Assembly: GCF_000472705.1 (NCBI RefSeq)
Contig: NZ_AXAE01000027.1
Span: 32,211-96,210, forward strand
Source of the DNA: Mesorhizobium erdmanii USDA 3471
GTDB lineage: Bacteria > Pseudomonadota > Alphaproteobacteria > Rhizobiales > Rhizobiaceae
Length of the DNA stretch: 64,000 bases
Reading direction: 5' to 3'
In this document: one piece after another, positions 36,529 to 45,814 of the stretch
Position numbering within the stretch: the first letter of the stretch is position 1
How the letters are laid out: every line of letters begins with the position of its first letter
Program-made: the position numbers and the translations under genes
Notes under the pieces: generated by a model
What the model saw: only the letters and a program-made list of their open reading frames with translations
The model's database searches: none
Told to the model about the DNA's origin: nothing

Positions 36529-37367
36529 GGGGGCGAAGATGTCCGGCAGAGGTTTGGACCGAGCATCGGCCGGACCTCGACATCTCCAAGCATGAAGCGA
36601 CGGGACCCAAATTCATTCATCCGCGCCGACCGCTCGACGACACCTCGATCGGGTAGAGCGAACTGGTCGAAGCGACGACAATCTGCGTTTCGCCAAAGTG
36701 CTCGTTCGCAGCGAGTTTCTCGGATGACGTCAATGGGGCCGGAAGCGGAACGTCCGATTCTGGCCTCGAAGACAGGGAAGCAGACCTGCCGCTGCCGGAC
36801 CCATAGTGGCCCTTCGGGAAATCTGGTTGCTGGACGGTTCGAGTCTGGAGCTGCTACCGGTGCAACCAACCTCGCCACCTCATTGCATCCCTATTGAATT
36901 GGAATGCCTTGACCTCGAAGTACCCTACCCACGTGCATGAGTAAGAGGTTCGATTGCTCGTGATGGGCACCACGGACAAGTTGACACCGTTCATTGAGAC
37001 GCGTTCGCACGGAAGTGCATCCCTGGAACATCCGCGAGCATAGCGCGATCGTCGAAGTATTGGTTGGTCAGCTGCGCCGCCTGGAGCTGAAGAAGCCGTA
37101 CGCTGAGTGGCAACAGTGCCGCGCCGATTCGGTTTCGAACGCAAAGCACGGCGAACATCATCCTCTCGCGTCCTGCACGAAGGCCGCGACGGCCGCGCGC
37201 AATCAAATCACGCGCTGGAAAACATGGCCCGGCCGCCGGCGGCACGCCCCCAAATTGTGAGTTTTCTGTGGCAAGAACCGAAACGGACTGCTATGGCCGA
37301 TATGGGCATGCCTGCGTGGCAGGATTGGGTTTCGGGCTGGGGGCGGGCGATACTCTTCGCCGATGCA
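36529..37367. other. Decayed intergenic region between dehydrogenase and adhesin
   Basis: This 839-bp stretch contains no convincing gene. Near its start is a relic of the HlyU gene (36607-36672). The remainder has short frames on both strands (an 88-codon frame at 36994 and a 127-codon minus frame ending 36495) that have no ribosome binding site and no family I know. The adhesin frame opens here but its probable start is at 37368. Possible start codons at 37293 and 37380 are weaker or alternative. Confidence 0.5.
36607..36672 (+). pseudogene. Relic of HlyU-family gene (3' portion)
   Basis: The 20-nt string attcatccgcgccgaccgct occurs here (36614-36633) and in the intact HlyU gene (33855-33874). 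Upstream, caaattca is also shared, with a TTCA duplication between. Downstream, ctcgatc and ctggtcga recur in the same order, but several segments are deleted and the frame is lost. The copy is in the same orientation as the intact gene, which suggests a duplication on either side of the dehydrogenase gene followed by decay. Confidence 0.55.
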
Positions 37368-40300
37368 ATGATTTCAAAAATGCTTTCGATGTTTGGCCTT
37401 ATTTTGGCAGCCCGCAACCGTGCAAGATACGGTCATGCGTCGCTCGCATGGCTTCTTGTGGTGGTCTTTCAACTGGCTCTCGTATCGCCTTCCTTTGCGA
37501 TATCTGCCGGCTGCAGCGATATCAACACGACGTGGGGTGGTGGGCTCTCGGTCTCGTCTGGCAATAGCCAATATCTGACATACAGCCTCTTGGCCGGTGA
37601 GAAGATCACCTATTCCGCCACGACGTCGGGAGATACGAATGCGCCCTCCGACCCTTTCAACGGTTCCGGGTTTGCGCTTTACGGGGACAATGGGAACACC
37701 GTCATTCTCGAGCAGTACGGGGCAGCAGGCGCCGAACTCAATCTCAGTGGCAACTATGTTCTTCCTGCGAACGATACCCAGTTCATCGTCTATATCTGGA
37801 GCAATCCACCTGGGTCGTCCCAGGCGACAGTGACCTGCTCGGCCCAGCCGACCGTGACGGCGATCTCGCCGACATCCGGGTCTTTGGGCGGCGGCAACTC
37901 GGTCGTGATCACGGGCACGAACTTCACCGGCACCACGGGCGCCGGTGGCGTGAAGTTCGGCTCTACGAACGCAGCGAGCTACACCGTCAATTCCGACGCC
38001 CAGATCACCGCGGTCGCGCCGACTGGTTCGGCGGGCACCGTCAATGTAACAGTCACGACCACGGGCGGCACCTCGGCCACATCGGCCGCCGACCAGTACA
38101 CCTACGTCGCGGGGCCAACCGTCACCTCGATCTCGCCGACAGCGGGACCGCAGGGGGGCGGCACGACCGTGATCATCACCGGCAGCAATCTGTCGGGTGC
38201 GACGGCGGTGACGTTTGGCGCAACCGCTGCGACAGGCTTCACGGTCGATTCCGCAACCCAGATCACCGCAACGTCGCCATCCGGCATCGGCACGATCGAC
38301 GTCAAGGTGACGACGGCAGGTGGTACCTCGGCCACATCAGCCGCCGACCAGTTCACTTATGTCGGAGCTCCAACCGTCAGCTCGATCTCACCAACGTCGG
38401 GACCCGGCACCGGTGGCACCACGGTGACCATCACCGGCACCAACTTCTCGGGAGCGACGGCCGTCACCTTCGGGGCGACGGCCGCGACGGGCTTCACCGT
38501 CGTGTCAGCGACCACAATCACCGCGACGTCGCCTTCCGGCACCGGCACGGTCGACGTCAGGGTGACCTCCGTCGGCGGAACCTCGGCAACATCGGCAGCC
38601 GACCAGTTCACTTATATCCCATCCCCGACCGTCACCTCGATTTCACCGACCGCTGGCCCGACGGCCGGTGGCACCACCGTGACCATCACTGGCACCAACT
38701 TCACGGGTGTAACGGCGGTCACCTTCGGCGCCTCGGCCGCGAGCTTCACCTTCAACTCCGCCACCTCGATCACCGCGACGGCACCTTCCGGCACTGGCAC
38801 GGTCGATGTCAGGGTCACCACCACGGGCGGCACCTCGGCGACTTCGGCCGCCGACCAGTACACCTACGTCGCGGGGCCAACCGTCACCTCGATCTCGCCG
38901 ACGTCGGGGCCACAGACAGGCGGCACGACCGTGATCATCACTGGTTCGGGCTTCTCGGGAGCCACGGTGGTGACCTTCGGCGGTACGGCCGCCACCAGCT
39001 TCACCGTCAATTCCGCGACCTCGATCTCCGCGGTCGCACCGGCCGGGAGCGGCACCGTGGATATCCAGGTGACCACGGTCGGCGGCACCTCGACGACTTC
39101 GGCCGCCGATCAATTCACCTATGCCGCGGCTCCAACCGTGGCGGCAGTGGCGCCGACGGCGGGTCCGGTTGCGGGCGGCACCTCGGTGGCAATCACCGGC
39201 ACCGGGTTCACGGCAGCGACGGCCGTGACGTTCGGGGTGACGGCGGCAACGAGCTATACAGTCAATTCCGCGACGTCCATCACCGCAGTCTCCCCTGCCG
39301 GCGCCGGGACCGTCGATATCAGGGTGACCAATCCAGGCGGGACCTCCGCTACGTCGGCGGCTGACCAGTTCACCTATACGGCAGCGCCGACGGTGACGAC
39401 GATCTCGCCGGCCTCGGGACCGGCGCCCGGCGGCACCACCGTGACCATCGCCGGCAGCGGCTTCACCGGTGCTACAGGGGTGACCTTCGGCGCTACGGCC
39501 GCTACCAGCTTCACGGTCAATTCAGCAACATCGATCACAGCGACAGCGCCAGCCGGCACGGGTGTCGTCGACATCACAGTGACGACCGTGGGCGGAACAT
39601 CCGCGACCACTGCCGCCGATCAGTTCAGCTATCTTGGCGCCCCGGTTGTCACATCGATCTCTCCAACGACAGGTCCAGCGGTGGGAGGCACCTCGGTGAC
39701 CATCACCGGATCAGATTTCGCGGGAACGGCTGGCGCCGGCGCCGTCCGGTTCGGTGCGGCGAACGCTGCCAGTTACACGGTCAATTCGGCGAACTCGATC
39801 ACGGCGGTCTCGCCACCCGGCACGGGCACGGTGGATATCGTCGTCACCACCAATTCGCAGACGTCCGCCGTCACGTCCGGCGATCGCTTCACCTATCAAT
39901 CGGCGACGACGCAGACCACGCTGGCGTCCTCACAAAATCCGAGTCAGTTTGGACAACCCGTGACATTCACCGCAACTGTCGCCGCGACGGGTGGAACGCC
40001 CGCGGGCACTGTCACATTCGCCGACGGAGGCCTGACGATCGGATCCGCTACCTTGTCGGGCGGCCTAGCGACCTTCAGCACCTCGACTCTTGCGATAGGC
40101 AGCCACACGATCACGGCCAGCTACGGCGGGAGCACGACGTTTGCGCCGAGTACTTCCCCGTCACTCGCGCAGACGGTCGACGTGCCGATCGACAGCGTAC
40201 GGCTGCGGGCGCTTCAGATCAACGTCACCAAGGTGGTGGCGCAAGCCTCGGGCCAGGCGATATCAGGCGCAATCGATGACGCGATCGCCGACAGCTTCAA

Positions 40301-41369
40301 CGAAGACGCTGCCTTCATGACGCCAGGCAATGGGCACATACGCTTCAATTTCTTCGCCGACCCATCCGATGATGTTCAGGCCGGGCCAACGGCAAGCGCG
40401 CCTGGAATCGCCAGCAGCGCTTTCGGCGCTGACGGACGCGGTAACGCGTTCGCAGAGGCCCCAGGCAGCGGCTCGCGGGTCGAAGACGCCTTTGCCGCGA
40501 TCAATCAGCAGATGCCAGAGAAGGCGCCTCCGAAATTTGAACAGACGAAGCAATGGCTGCTCTGGGCCGACGTTCGCACCTCGGGCATCGACCGCTGGAA
40601 CACGACGAACAACAATGGCCTGCCGCAGACCTCGGAGTCATCGCTCTACGGTCAGCAGGTCAATGCGTTGATGGGCCTCACCTACAAGCCAAGGCCCAAC
40701 CTTGCGATCGGCGTGGTCGGCGGCTGGGAGACCTTCAGCTACACGGACCAGGACATCGACGGGAAGCTGAAGGGCGACGGCTGGACCGCGGGCGCCTATC
40801 TGGGCTGGAAGATCCTGCCGACACTGCGTTACGATGCGGCCGTCACCTACTCTGGCATCGGATACAATGGCGTTGCCGGCATCGCGCAGGGCAATTTCAC
40901 TGGCGAGCGCTGGATGCTTTCGAGCGGCCTGACCGGTAGCTACAAGACTGCCGGCTTCCTCATCGAGCCATCCGCGAAGGTCTACGCGCTGTGGGAGCAT
41001 GAAAATGGCTATGTCGACTCTCTCGGCACCCAACAAGGCAGCTATGACTTCATGACCGGGCGGGCCTCGGGTGGCGTGAAGGCTGCGTACCCGTTGCCAT
41101 GGGCGGATAGCGGCATCGTGCTGACGCCGTTCGCCGGGCTCTACGGCGACTATTACTTCAATACGGAGGATAGCGGCGCGATCCTCGGCGCAGACGGCCT
41201 CCCGCAGGCATCGACAACCCGGCTGCAAGGATGGTCGGCGCGCGCGACCGGCGGTCTCGCCGCCCGCTTCCCCGGCGGAGCCGGTGTCGCGATCGGCGGA
41301 GAATTAGGCGGACTTGGCAGCAACACGAAGACCTGGACGCTGAGCGCGAAAGCACAGGTGCCATTCTAA
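37368..41369 (+). CDS. Autotransporter-like adhesin with eight TIG repeats
   Basis: This surface protein has about 1,333 residues. After a long signal (MISKMLSMFGLI then SLAWLLVVVFQLALVSPSFA) comes a roughly 110-residue N-terminal domain with two cysteines. Eight TIG/IPT immunoglobulin-like repeats of about 85 residues follow (161-844, each starting P.V..I.PT.G), then one bacterial Ig-like domain (SQNPSQFGQPVTFTATVA) and a linker. The final part is an autotransporter beta-domain from about 1062 (KQWLLWADVRTSGIDRWN) ending in AQVPF with the terminal Phe recognised by the Bam machine. The passenger probably stays on the cell surface as an adhesin. The start could also be ATG 37293 or 37380. No accessory secretion gene is adjacent. 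Confidence 0.82.
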   Translation: MISKMLSMFGLILAARNRARYGHASLAWLLVVVFQLALVSPSFAISAGCSDINTTWGGGLSVSSGNSQYLTYSLLAGEKITYSATTSGDTNAPSDPFNGSGFALYGDNGNTVILEQYGAAGAELNLSGNYVLPANDTQFIVYIWSNPPGSSQATVTCSAQPTVTAISPTSGSLGGGNSVVITGTNFTGTTGAGGVKFGSTNAASYTVNSDAQITAVAPTGSAGTVNVTVTTTGGTSATSAADQYTYVAGPTVTSISPTAGPQGGGTTVIITGSNLSGATAVTFGATAATGFTVDSATQITATSPSGIGTIDVKVTTAGGTSATSAADQFTYVGAPTVSSISPTSGPGTGGTTVTITGTNFSGATAVTFGATAATGFTVVSATTITATSPSGTGTVDVRVTSVGGTSATSAADQFTYIPSPTVTSISPTAGPTAGGTTVTITGTNFTGVTAVTFGASAASFTFNSATSITATAPSGTGTVDVRVTTTGGTSATSAADQYTYVAGPTVTSISPTSGPQTGGTTVIITGSGFSGATVVTFGGTAATSFTVNSATSISAVAPAGSGTVDIQVTTVGGTSTTSAADQFTYAAAPTVAAVAPTAGPVAGGTSVAITGTGFTAATAVTFGVTAATSYTVNSATSITAVSPAGAGTVDIRVTNPGGTSATSAADQFTYTAAPTVTTISPASGPAPGGTTVTIAGSGFTGATGVTFGATAATSFTVNSATSITATAPAGTGVVDITVTTVGGTSATTAADQFSYLGAPVVTSISPTTGPAVGGTSVTITGSDFAGTAGAGAVRFGAANAASYTVNSANSITAVSPPGTGTVDIVVTTNSQTSAVTSGDRFTYQSATTQTTLASSQNPSQFGQPVTFTATVAATGGTPAGTVTFADGGLTIGSATLSGGLATFSTSTLAIGSHTITASYGGSTTFAPSTSPSLAQTVDVPIDSVRLRALQINVTKVVAQASGQAISGAIDDAIADSFNEDAAFMTPGNGHIRFNFFADPSDDVQAGPTASAPGIASSAFGADGRGNAFAEAPGSGSRVEDAFAAINQQMPEKAPPKFEQTKQWLLWADVRTSGIDRWNTTNNNGLPQTSESSLYGQQVNALMGLTYKPRPNLAIGVVGGWETFSYTDQDIDGKLKGDGWTAGAYLGWKILPTLRYDAAVTYSGIGYNGVAGIAQGNFTGERWMLSSGLTGSYKTAGFLIEPSAKVYALWEHENGYVDSLGTQQGSYDFMTGRASGGVKAAYPLPWADSGIVLTPFAGLYGDYYFNTEDSGAILGADGLPQASTTRLQGWSARATGGLAARFPGGAGVAIGGELGGLGSNTKTWTLSAKAQVPF
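37848..39899 (+). repeat. Eight tandem TIG-domain coding repeats
   Basis: Within the adhesin gene the DNA repeats about every 252-261 bp. Similarity is highest between repeats 2 and 5, which share almost identical stretches around the linker (TYVAGPTVTSISPT coding region at about 38095 and 38857). The first and last repeats share an extra GAGxVxFGxxNAASYTVNS insertion absent from the six inner ones. The array therefore seems to have grown by duplication between two older end repeats. Confidence 0.75.
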
Positions 41370-41774
41370 CGCCTTCGGCGATCGATGACGGATCGGGTGG
41401 CGCTGCTGCTAAAGGCGGAATAGAACCATCGGGCTTTGCCCTTCGGTTTAGGCCGAGAGTCACTCATGGTCGCGGTTCCTGCCGACCATTTCGTGCAACG
41501 CTTTGCCGAACGCCGTGTACGCGGGTTCACGAAGTCGCAACTTGTGCCCGCCCCCGCCCATTCCGGCGCTAGAGCAAGACAGCGCGAGTGTCCGCTCTGC
41601 CGATGTCTATGATCACCGCCGAACGTCTGAGCTGAGGCGCAAAGCGGCCGTTCGCTCTGGGTGACGTATGGCGCTTTTGGGCCAAAAAACCAGCTATCTC
41701 GGCTGGCCGCTGCACGGCAGAGGCGCCGCGCTGTTAGGCGGGACAGCGAAAGATTTTCGATCAGCGCCGCCCCG
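41370..41774. other. Intergenic region, no supported gene
   Basis: This 405-bp spacer lies between the convergent adhesin and sugar-ABC ATPase genes. Short frames on both strands are shadows or non-conserved. No T-tract hairpin terminator is obvious, although both flanking genes end here. Confidence 0.4.
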
Positions 41775-42569
41775 TTACCCCCCGCCATTCCTGCCCGACT
41801 TCGCCAGTTCCTGTTCCAGGTCCACAAGTTCCTTCCCACCCGCCATCAAATTGAGCAGCTGGTCGCGGTTGATTTCGCCCTTGGCGTAGGTGCCGGTGCT
41901 CCTGCCGCGCTTCAGGAGGGTGAAGCGGTCGCCGACGACGTAGGCGTGGTGGACGTTGTGGGAGATGAAGATGACGCCGATGCCGCGCGCCTTGGACTGG
42001 ACGATGAGCTTCAGCACCACGGATGCCTGGTGGACGCCGAGCGCCGATGTCGGCTCGTCGAGGATCAGCACCTTGGCGCCGAAATAGACGGCGCGCGCGA
42101 TGGCCAGGCATTGCCGCTCGCCGCCCGACAGCGTGCCGACCGGCTGTTCGGGATCGCGCAGCTGGATGCCCATCGCCGACATCTCGTCATAGGCGGTGCG
42201 GTTGGCGAAATCGGCGTCGAACTGGCTGATCGGCCCGAACTTGCGCATCGGCTCGCGGCCGAGGAAGAAGTTCCGCGCCACGCTCATCAGCGGCACCAGC
42301 GCCAAATCCTGGTAAACGGTGGCGATGCCGCTGTCGCGGGTGTCGGCGGGCGAGGCGAAGCGTACCGGCTTGCCCTGAACGCGGATCTCGCCCTCGTCGG
42401 GCGTGTAGACGCCCGACAGCGTCTTGATCAGCGTCGACTTGCCGGCTCCATTGTCGCCGAGCAGGCAGTGCACCTCGCCGGGACAGACGTCGAAGGACAC
42501 GTCCTTCAGGGCGACGACCGAGCCGAAATATTTGCTGACCGATTTCAGTTCGACATAGGGCTCGGCCAT
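41775..42569 (-). CDS. Sugar ABC transporter ATP-binding protein (FrcA type)
   Basis: This 264-residue ATPase energises the importer encoded by the next two genes. Walker A is GDNGAGKST, the signature LSGGERQ, and Walker B VLILDEPTSALG. Unlike RbsA or XylG it has only one ATPase domain, as in FrcA of Sinorhizobium. It ends in a hydrophilic tail (DLEQELAKSGRNGGG). Its ATG overlaps the permease stop by one base (TGATG), so translation is coupled. By position it serves the moc-like cluster and would import an inositol-type sugar. Confidence 0.92.
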   Translation of the reverse strand: MAEPYVELKSVSKYFGSVVALKDVSFDVCPGEVHCLLGDNGAGKSTLIKTLSGVYTPDEGEIRVQGKPVRFASPADTRDSGIATVYQDLALVPLMSVARNFFLGREPMRKFGPISQFDADFANRTAYDEMSAMGIQLRDPEQPVGTLSGGERQCLAIARAVYFGAKVLILDEPTSALGVHQASVVLKLIVQSKARGIGVIFISHNVHHAYVVGDRFTLLKRGRSTGTYAKGEINRDQLLNLMAGGKELVDLEQELAKSGRNGGG

Positions 42570-43666
42570 CACCGGCTCCTCATCGCGCGGTTGCGCACAT
42601 AGGAGTTGAACAGCACCGCGATGACCATCATGGCGCCCATGAACAGCTTGAACCAGTCGGTGTCGATGCCGGTGTAGAAGATGCCCATCTGGACGACGCC
42701 GAAGATCAGGGCGCCGAACATGGCGCCGACGGCCGAGCCGTAGCCGCCTGTCAGCAGCGTGCCGCCGATGACGACGGCGATGATGGCCTCGAATTCCTTC
42801 TGCGTGCCCCGCAGCGTGTCGGCCGAACCGGTGACCAGCACCTGGATCGCCGCGAACAGGGCAGCCGCGAGTGCGGTCATGACGAACAGCGTGATCTTGG
42901 TGCGCGCCACCGGCACGCCGAGATTGCGCGCGGCATTGGCTTCGCCGCCGGCGGCGAAGATCCAGTTGCCGAAGCGGCTGCGCGTCAACAGCCAGGTGCA
43001 GGCCAATGTCAGCACGATCCACCAGACGATCGACACCGGAATGCCCGAGATCGACGGCAGGCCGTCGGCCCGCTTGCCGATCAAGCCGATATCGGCCAGC
43101 CAGGCGATGAGGCCGGAAAGCACCTGTCCCGAAAACAGGCTGTTGAGCGGATCGTGCAAGGCCAGTTCATGCACGCCCGACACCTGGGTCCGCCCCGATA
43201 TGCCGCGCGTCAGGCCAAGGGTCAGGCCGCGCAGCATGAACAGGCTGCCGAGCGTGACGATGAAGGAGGGCAGGCCGGTCCTGACGACGGCGAGCCCGTT
43301 GAGCGCGCCGATGCCACCGCAGACGGCAAAGGTGAACAGCAGCGAAAGCCAGATCGGCCAGCCCCAGAACACTGCGGGGATGGCGATCAGGATGCCGGCA
43401 AAGCCGATCATCGAGCCGACCGACAGATCGAACTCGCCGGCGATCATCAACAGCGCCACGGGGGCGGCGAGAATGCCAAGCTGGGCCGAGACTTCGAGGA
43501 AGTTGATGATACCCTTGGCACTGAACAGTCCTGAGCTTCCCGCCGTGACGGCGAAGAACACGAAGACCAGCACGGTGCCGGCGGCCGCGCCAAGCTCAGG
43601 CCTGGCGAGCAGGCGGCTGAGGCGTGAGACGGACCGGACCCGCTCGTCGCGAATCTCTGAAACCAT
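42569..43666 (-). CDS. Sugar ABC transporter permease (FrcC/RbsC type)
   Basis: This 365-residue inner-membrane permease is of the branched-chain/ribose type (CUT2). It has about ten hydrophobic helices and the family motifs LMIAGEFDLSVGSMIGFAG and AARNLGVPVARTKI (EAA-like loop), then GTLLTGGYGSAVGAMFGALIF. It forms the pore with the ATPase, and its substrate comes from the binding protein encoded 180 bp upstream. That gap contains a 67-bp palindromic element that may reduce its expression relative to the binding protein. Confidence 0.92.
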   Translation of the reverse strand: MVSEIRDERVRSVSRLSRLLARPELGAAAGTVLVFVFFAVTAGSSGLFSAKGIINFLEVSAQLGILAAPVALLMIAGEFDLSVGSMIGFAGILIAIPAVFWGWPIWLSLLFTFAVCGGIGALNGLAVVRTGLPSFIVTLGSLFMLRGLTLGLTRGISGRTQVSGVHELALHDPLNSLFSGQVLSGLIAWLADIGLIGKRADGLPSISGIPVSIVWWIVLTLACTWLLTRSRFGNWIFAAGGEANAARNLGVPVARTKITLFVMTALAAALFAAIQVLVTGSADTLRGTQKEFEAIIAVVIGGTLLTGGYGSAVGAMFGALIFGVVQMGIFYTGIDTDWFKLFMGAMMVIAVLFNSYVRNRAMRSR

Positions 43667-43740
43667 GGCTACGTAACCCTCACATGGAGCCGTTCATCGT
43701 TTCACGGAAACGCCGAACCGCTCCATCTCCTTGCCTTGAC

Positions 43741-43807
43741 GCAATTCCCTGGGGAAAGCGCTGCTCGGTTTCCCCGGGAAAACCGCTCACACTTTTCCTG
43801 GAATTGC
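43741..43807. repeat. Palindromic intergenic repeat inside the sugar operon
   Basis: This 67-bp element is bounded by GCAATTCC (43741-43748) and GGAATTGC (43800-43807), with inner inverted CTGGGGAAA/TTTCCCCGG-like arms and an AAACCGCTCACACTTTTCCTGG segment. The GCAATTCC-CAGGAAAAG type core is, from memory, frequent in Mesorhizobium intergenic regions. It lies between the binding-protein and permease genes of one operon, where an RNA hairpin could stabilise the upstream mRNA or slow the downstream genes. Confidence 0.7.
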
Positions 43808-43845
43808 TTTGTGAAGCGGCCGGGGGCGGGCCCCGGCCGCCAATG

Positions 43846-44802
43846 TTATCGCTTGCCGAGTTTCGACAGCTCGATAACCGAGGCGGCAGTGTCCTTGGTG
43901 ACGAAGCCGGGGCCGGTCGGATAGTCGGCAATCGGCATGATCTTGTATTTCTTCCAGAGGTCGAACATGGCGACCGGGATGTAGCCCATGGCATACTGCT
44001 GGGCATCGATGCCCCATTCCATCTTGCCGGCGACGACGGCCTGCAGGATCGTCGGCGAAAGATCGAACGTGCCGGTCTTCACCTTGCCCGCGAGGCCCAG
44101 CTCATCGAGGGCGGCCAGCGTCGGCTCGGCACCGCTGGCGCCGACGGCGAGAATGAACTGTGTATCGGCATGAGCGGTCATGTAGGCGATCACGCGGTTC
44201 TTCATTTCAGTCGGGTCGATGACGCCGTTCATCACCGGAACGTCGACGCCCATGCCCTTGGCAAAGCCGGCGCAGCGGTCGTCGAGGCTTGAATTGCCGA
44301 CCTCATGGTTGGCGCAGACCGCCTTGGTGAGGCCGAGCGCCTTGATGCGCTCGCCGGCCATGACGCCCGCCTGGAATTCATCCTGCCCCATGAACAGCAG
44401 GCCGCCAAGGTCATGGGTCAGTTTCGAGCCGCCGGAATCGATGACTATGACCGGGATGCCGGCCGCGACCGCGTTCTTGACCGACGCCGAAAGGGCGGCC
44501 GTGTCGGGGATCGAGACAACCATGCCATCGGGCTTAGAGGCCGTGATGGCGTCTATCATCTGCGCCATCTTGGCCATGTCGAAGGTTTCGGGCGCCAGAT
44601 ATTCCGCCTTGACGCCGAGCGTCTTGGCGGCATCGTCCATGCCGTTCTTGACCACCGACCAATACGGGTCGCCGCTCTGGCCATGGGTGACGAACACCAC
44701 ACGCGTCTCGTCGGCGGCCGCAAGGGTCGTGGCCGCCGCCATCATCGTGAAGCCGGCCAGCAGGCCGAGCGCAGGCTTTATTAATTTCGCAAGCGAAAAC
44801 AT
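43846..44802 (-). CDS. Periplasmic sugar-binding protein (MocB-like)
   Basis: This 318-residue binding protein is of the ribose/inositol type (Peripla_BP_4). A signal peptide (FSLAKLIKPALGLLAGFTMMAAATTLAAA) is followed by VVFVTHGQSGDPYWSVVKNGMDDAAK, IDAITASKPDGMVVSIPD and PVIVIDSGGSK, the standard type I fold. AGGAGG lies just before the ATG. Its neighbours (MocR regulator, Gfo/Idh, IolE-like, permease, ATPase) match the rhizopine gene mocB and its context. The likely ligand is myo-inositol or a methylated or amino derivative; family alone would also allow ribose or fructose. Confidence 0.9.
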   Translation of the reverse strand: MFSLAKLIKPALGLLAGFTMMAAATTLAAADETRVVFVTHGQSGDPYWSVVKNGMDDAAKTLGVKAEYLAPETFDMAKMAQMIDAITASKPDGMVVSIPDTAALSASVKNAVAAGIPVIVIDSGGSKLTHDLGGLLFMGQDEFQAGVMAGERIKALGLTKAVCANHEVGNSSLDDRCAGFAKGMGVDVPVMNGVIDPTEMKNRVIAYMTAHADTQFILAVGASGAEPTLAALDELGLAGKVKTGTFDLSPTILQAVVAGKMEWGIDAQQYAMGYIPVAMFDLWKKYKIMPIADYPTGPGFVTKDTAASVIELSKLGKR

Positions 44803-44914
44803 AGAACCTCCTGTTTGTTTTCCGCCGCCGCAGTTACGGTTGGCGGTCCAGTTGCCCCTTTATTCCAGTCTTATTCCTCAGCACTGGTTCCCTGGAGGCC
44901 GCAAACGGCCCCGA

Positions 44915-45814
44915 TCATTCGATGACGTCAAATCCGGCTTGTCTCGCCATGCGAGACAGGTTCTGGAAGCCCATTGTCGCATAAGTCAGCGGGTTGGCCT
45001 TGTTGGGATCCTGCTCTGCCTCGACGACCAGCCAGCCGCTGTAACCATTGTCGGCCAGCACGCGCAAAATGGCGGGATAGTCGATGAAGCCGTCGCCGGG
45101 GACGGTGAAGATCCCCTCCATGACCGCTCCCATGAAACTCATGTCCTCGGCGCGGGCACGCTCGAGCACGGGTTTGCGGGCGTCCTTGCAATGCACATGC
45201 ACGACGCGCTTGACCTGCGCCTTGATGAGCGCCAGCGGGTCGCCGCCGGAAAATATCGAATGGCCGGTGTCGTAGAGCAGGCCGACCGCCTCGCCGGTGT
45301 GGCGCATCAACAGGCCGACCTCGGCATCGGTCTCGACGATGGTCCCCATGTGATGATGGAATGCCATGCGCACGCCGAAATCAGCCATCCTCTCGGCCAG
45401 CGCCGTCAGCTTGCGGCCATAGGCCGGCCATTCTTCCGGGCCGAGCGCGGGGCGCTGCGAGATCGGTCCCCAGATGGCGTTGTGGCGGCCGCGCGATGTG
45501 TCGGCATAGACGACATGGGTCGAGCCCATATCCTTCAAGAGCTGGAGATGCGGCGTGATCGCATCCATCTCCGCGCCGACATCCTTCTCGTCGCAACGGC
45601 CATCATACCAGCCGGAAATCACGGCAAGGCCGTAGCGGTCCATGATCGGCTTCAGTTCGGCCGAGCGGCGCGGAAACTTGCCGCCGAGCTCGGTGCCGGC
45701 ATAGCCGGCCTGCCTGGTTTCGCTTAGACAGACCTCGAGCGGCGTGTCGCCGCCGAGTTCCGGCACGTCGTCATTGGTCCAGGTGATCGGATTGATGCCG
45801 ATGCGAACCGTCAC
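44915..45814 (-). CDS. Inosose dehydratase-like sugar isomerase/epimerase (IolE/MocC-like)
   Basis: This 299-residue TIM-barrel protein has the IolE signature at its N-terminus (VRIGINPITWTNDDVPELGG) and STHVVYADTSRG, then LLYDTGHSIFSGGDP and HVHCKDARK, which supply metal ligands. IolE dehydrates 2-keto-myo-inositol; MocC of the rhizopine locus is a homologue. The start is GTG at 45814 and overlaps the stop of the dehydrogenase gene (GTGA), so the two are coupled. A 112-bp gap separates it from the binding-protein gene. Whether it acts on inosose or an amino-inositol derivative cannot be decided from sequence. Confidence 0.9.
   Translation of the reverse strand: MTVRIGINPITWTNDDVPELGGDTPLEVCLSETRQAGYAGTELGGKFPRRSAELKPIMDRYGLAVISGWYDGRCDEKDVGAEMDAITPHLQLLKDMGSTHVVYADTSRGRHNAIWGPISQRPALGPEEWPAYGRKLTALAERMADFGVRMAFHHHMGTIVETDAEVGLLMRHTGEAVGLLYDTGHSIFSGGDPLALIKAQVKRVVHVHCKDARKPVLERARAEDMSFMGAVMEGIFTVPGDGFIDYPAILRVLADNGYSGWLVVEAEQDPNKANPLTYATMGFQNLSRMARQAGFDVIE

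Noticed and set aside
36836..36850. GGTTCGAGTC resembling a tRNA T-arm
   Set aside because: Flanking bases cannot form a T stem and no acceptor or anticodon arm is present.
36495..36878. 127-codon frame on the minus strand
   Set aside because: It overlaps the 3' end of the demethylase gene and the HlyU relic; sequence looks like decayed DNA.
36994..37260. 88-codon frame on the plus strand
   Set aside because: No ribosome binding site and no recognised family; it overlaps the start of the adhesin frame and lies in a decayed stretch.
37848..39899. Regular repeats as a possible CRISPR array
   Set aside because: Repeats are 250-bp protein-coding TIG domains in one reading frame, not short repeats with spacers.
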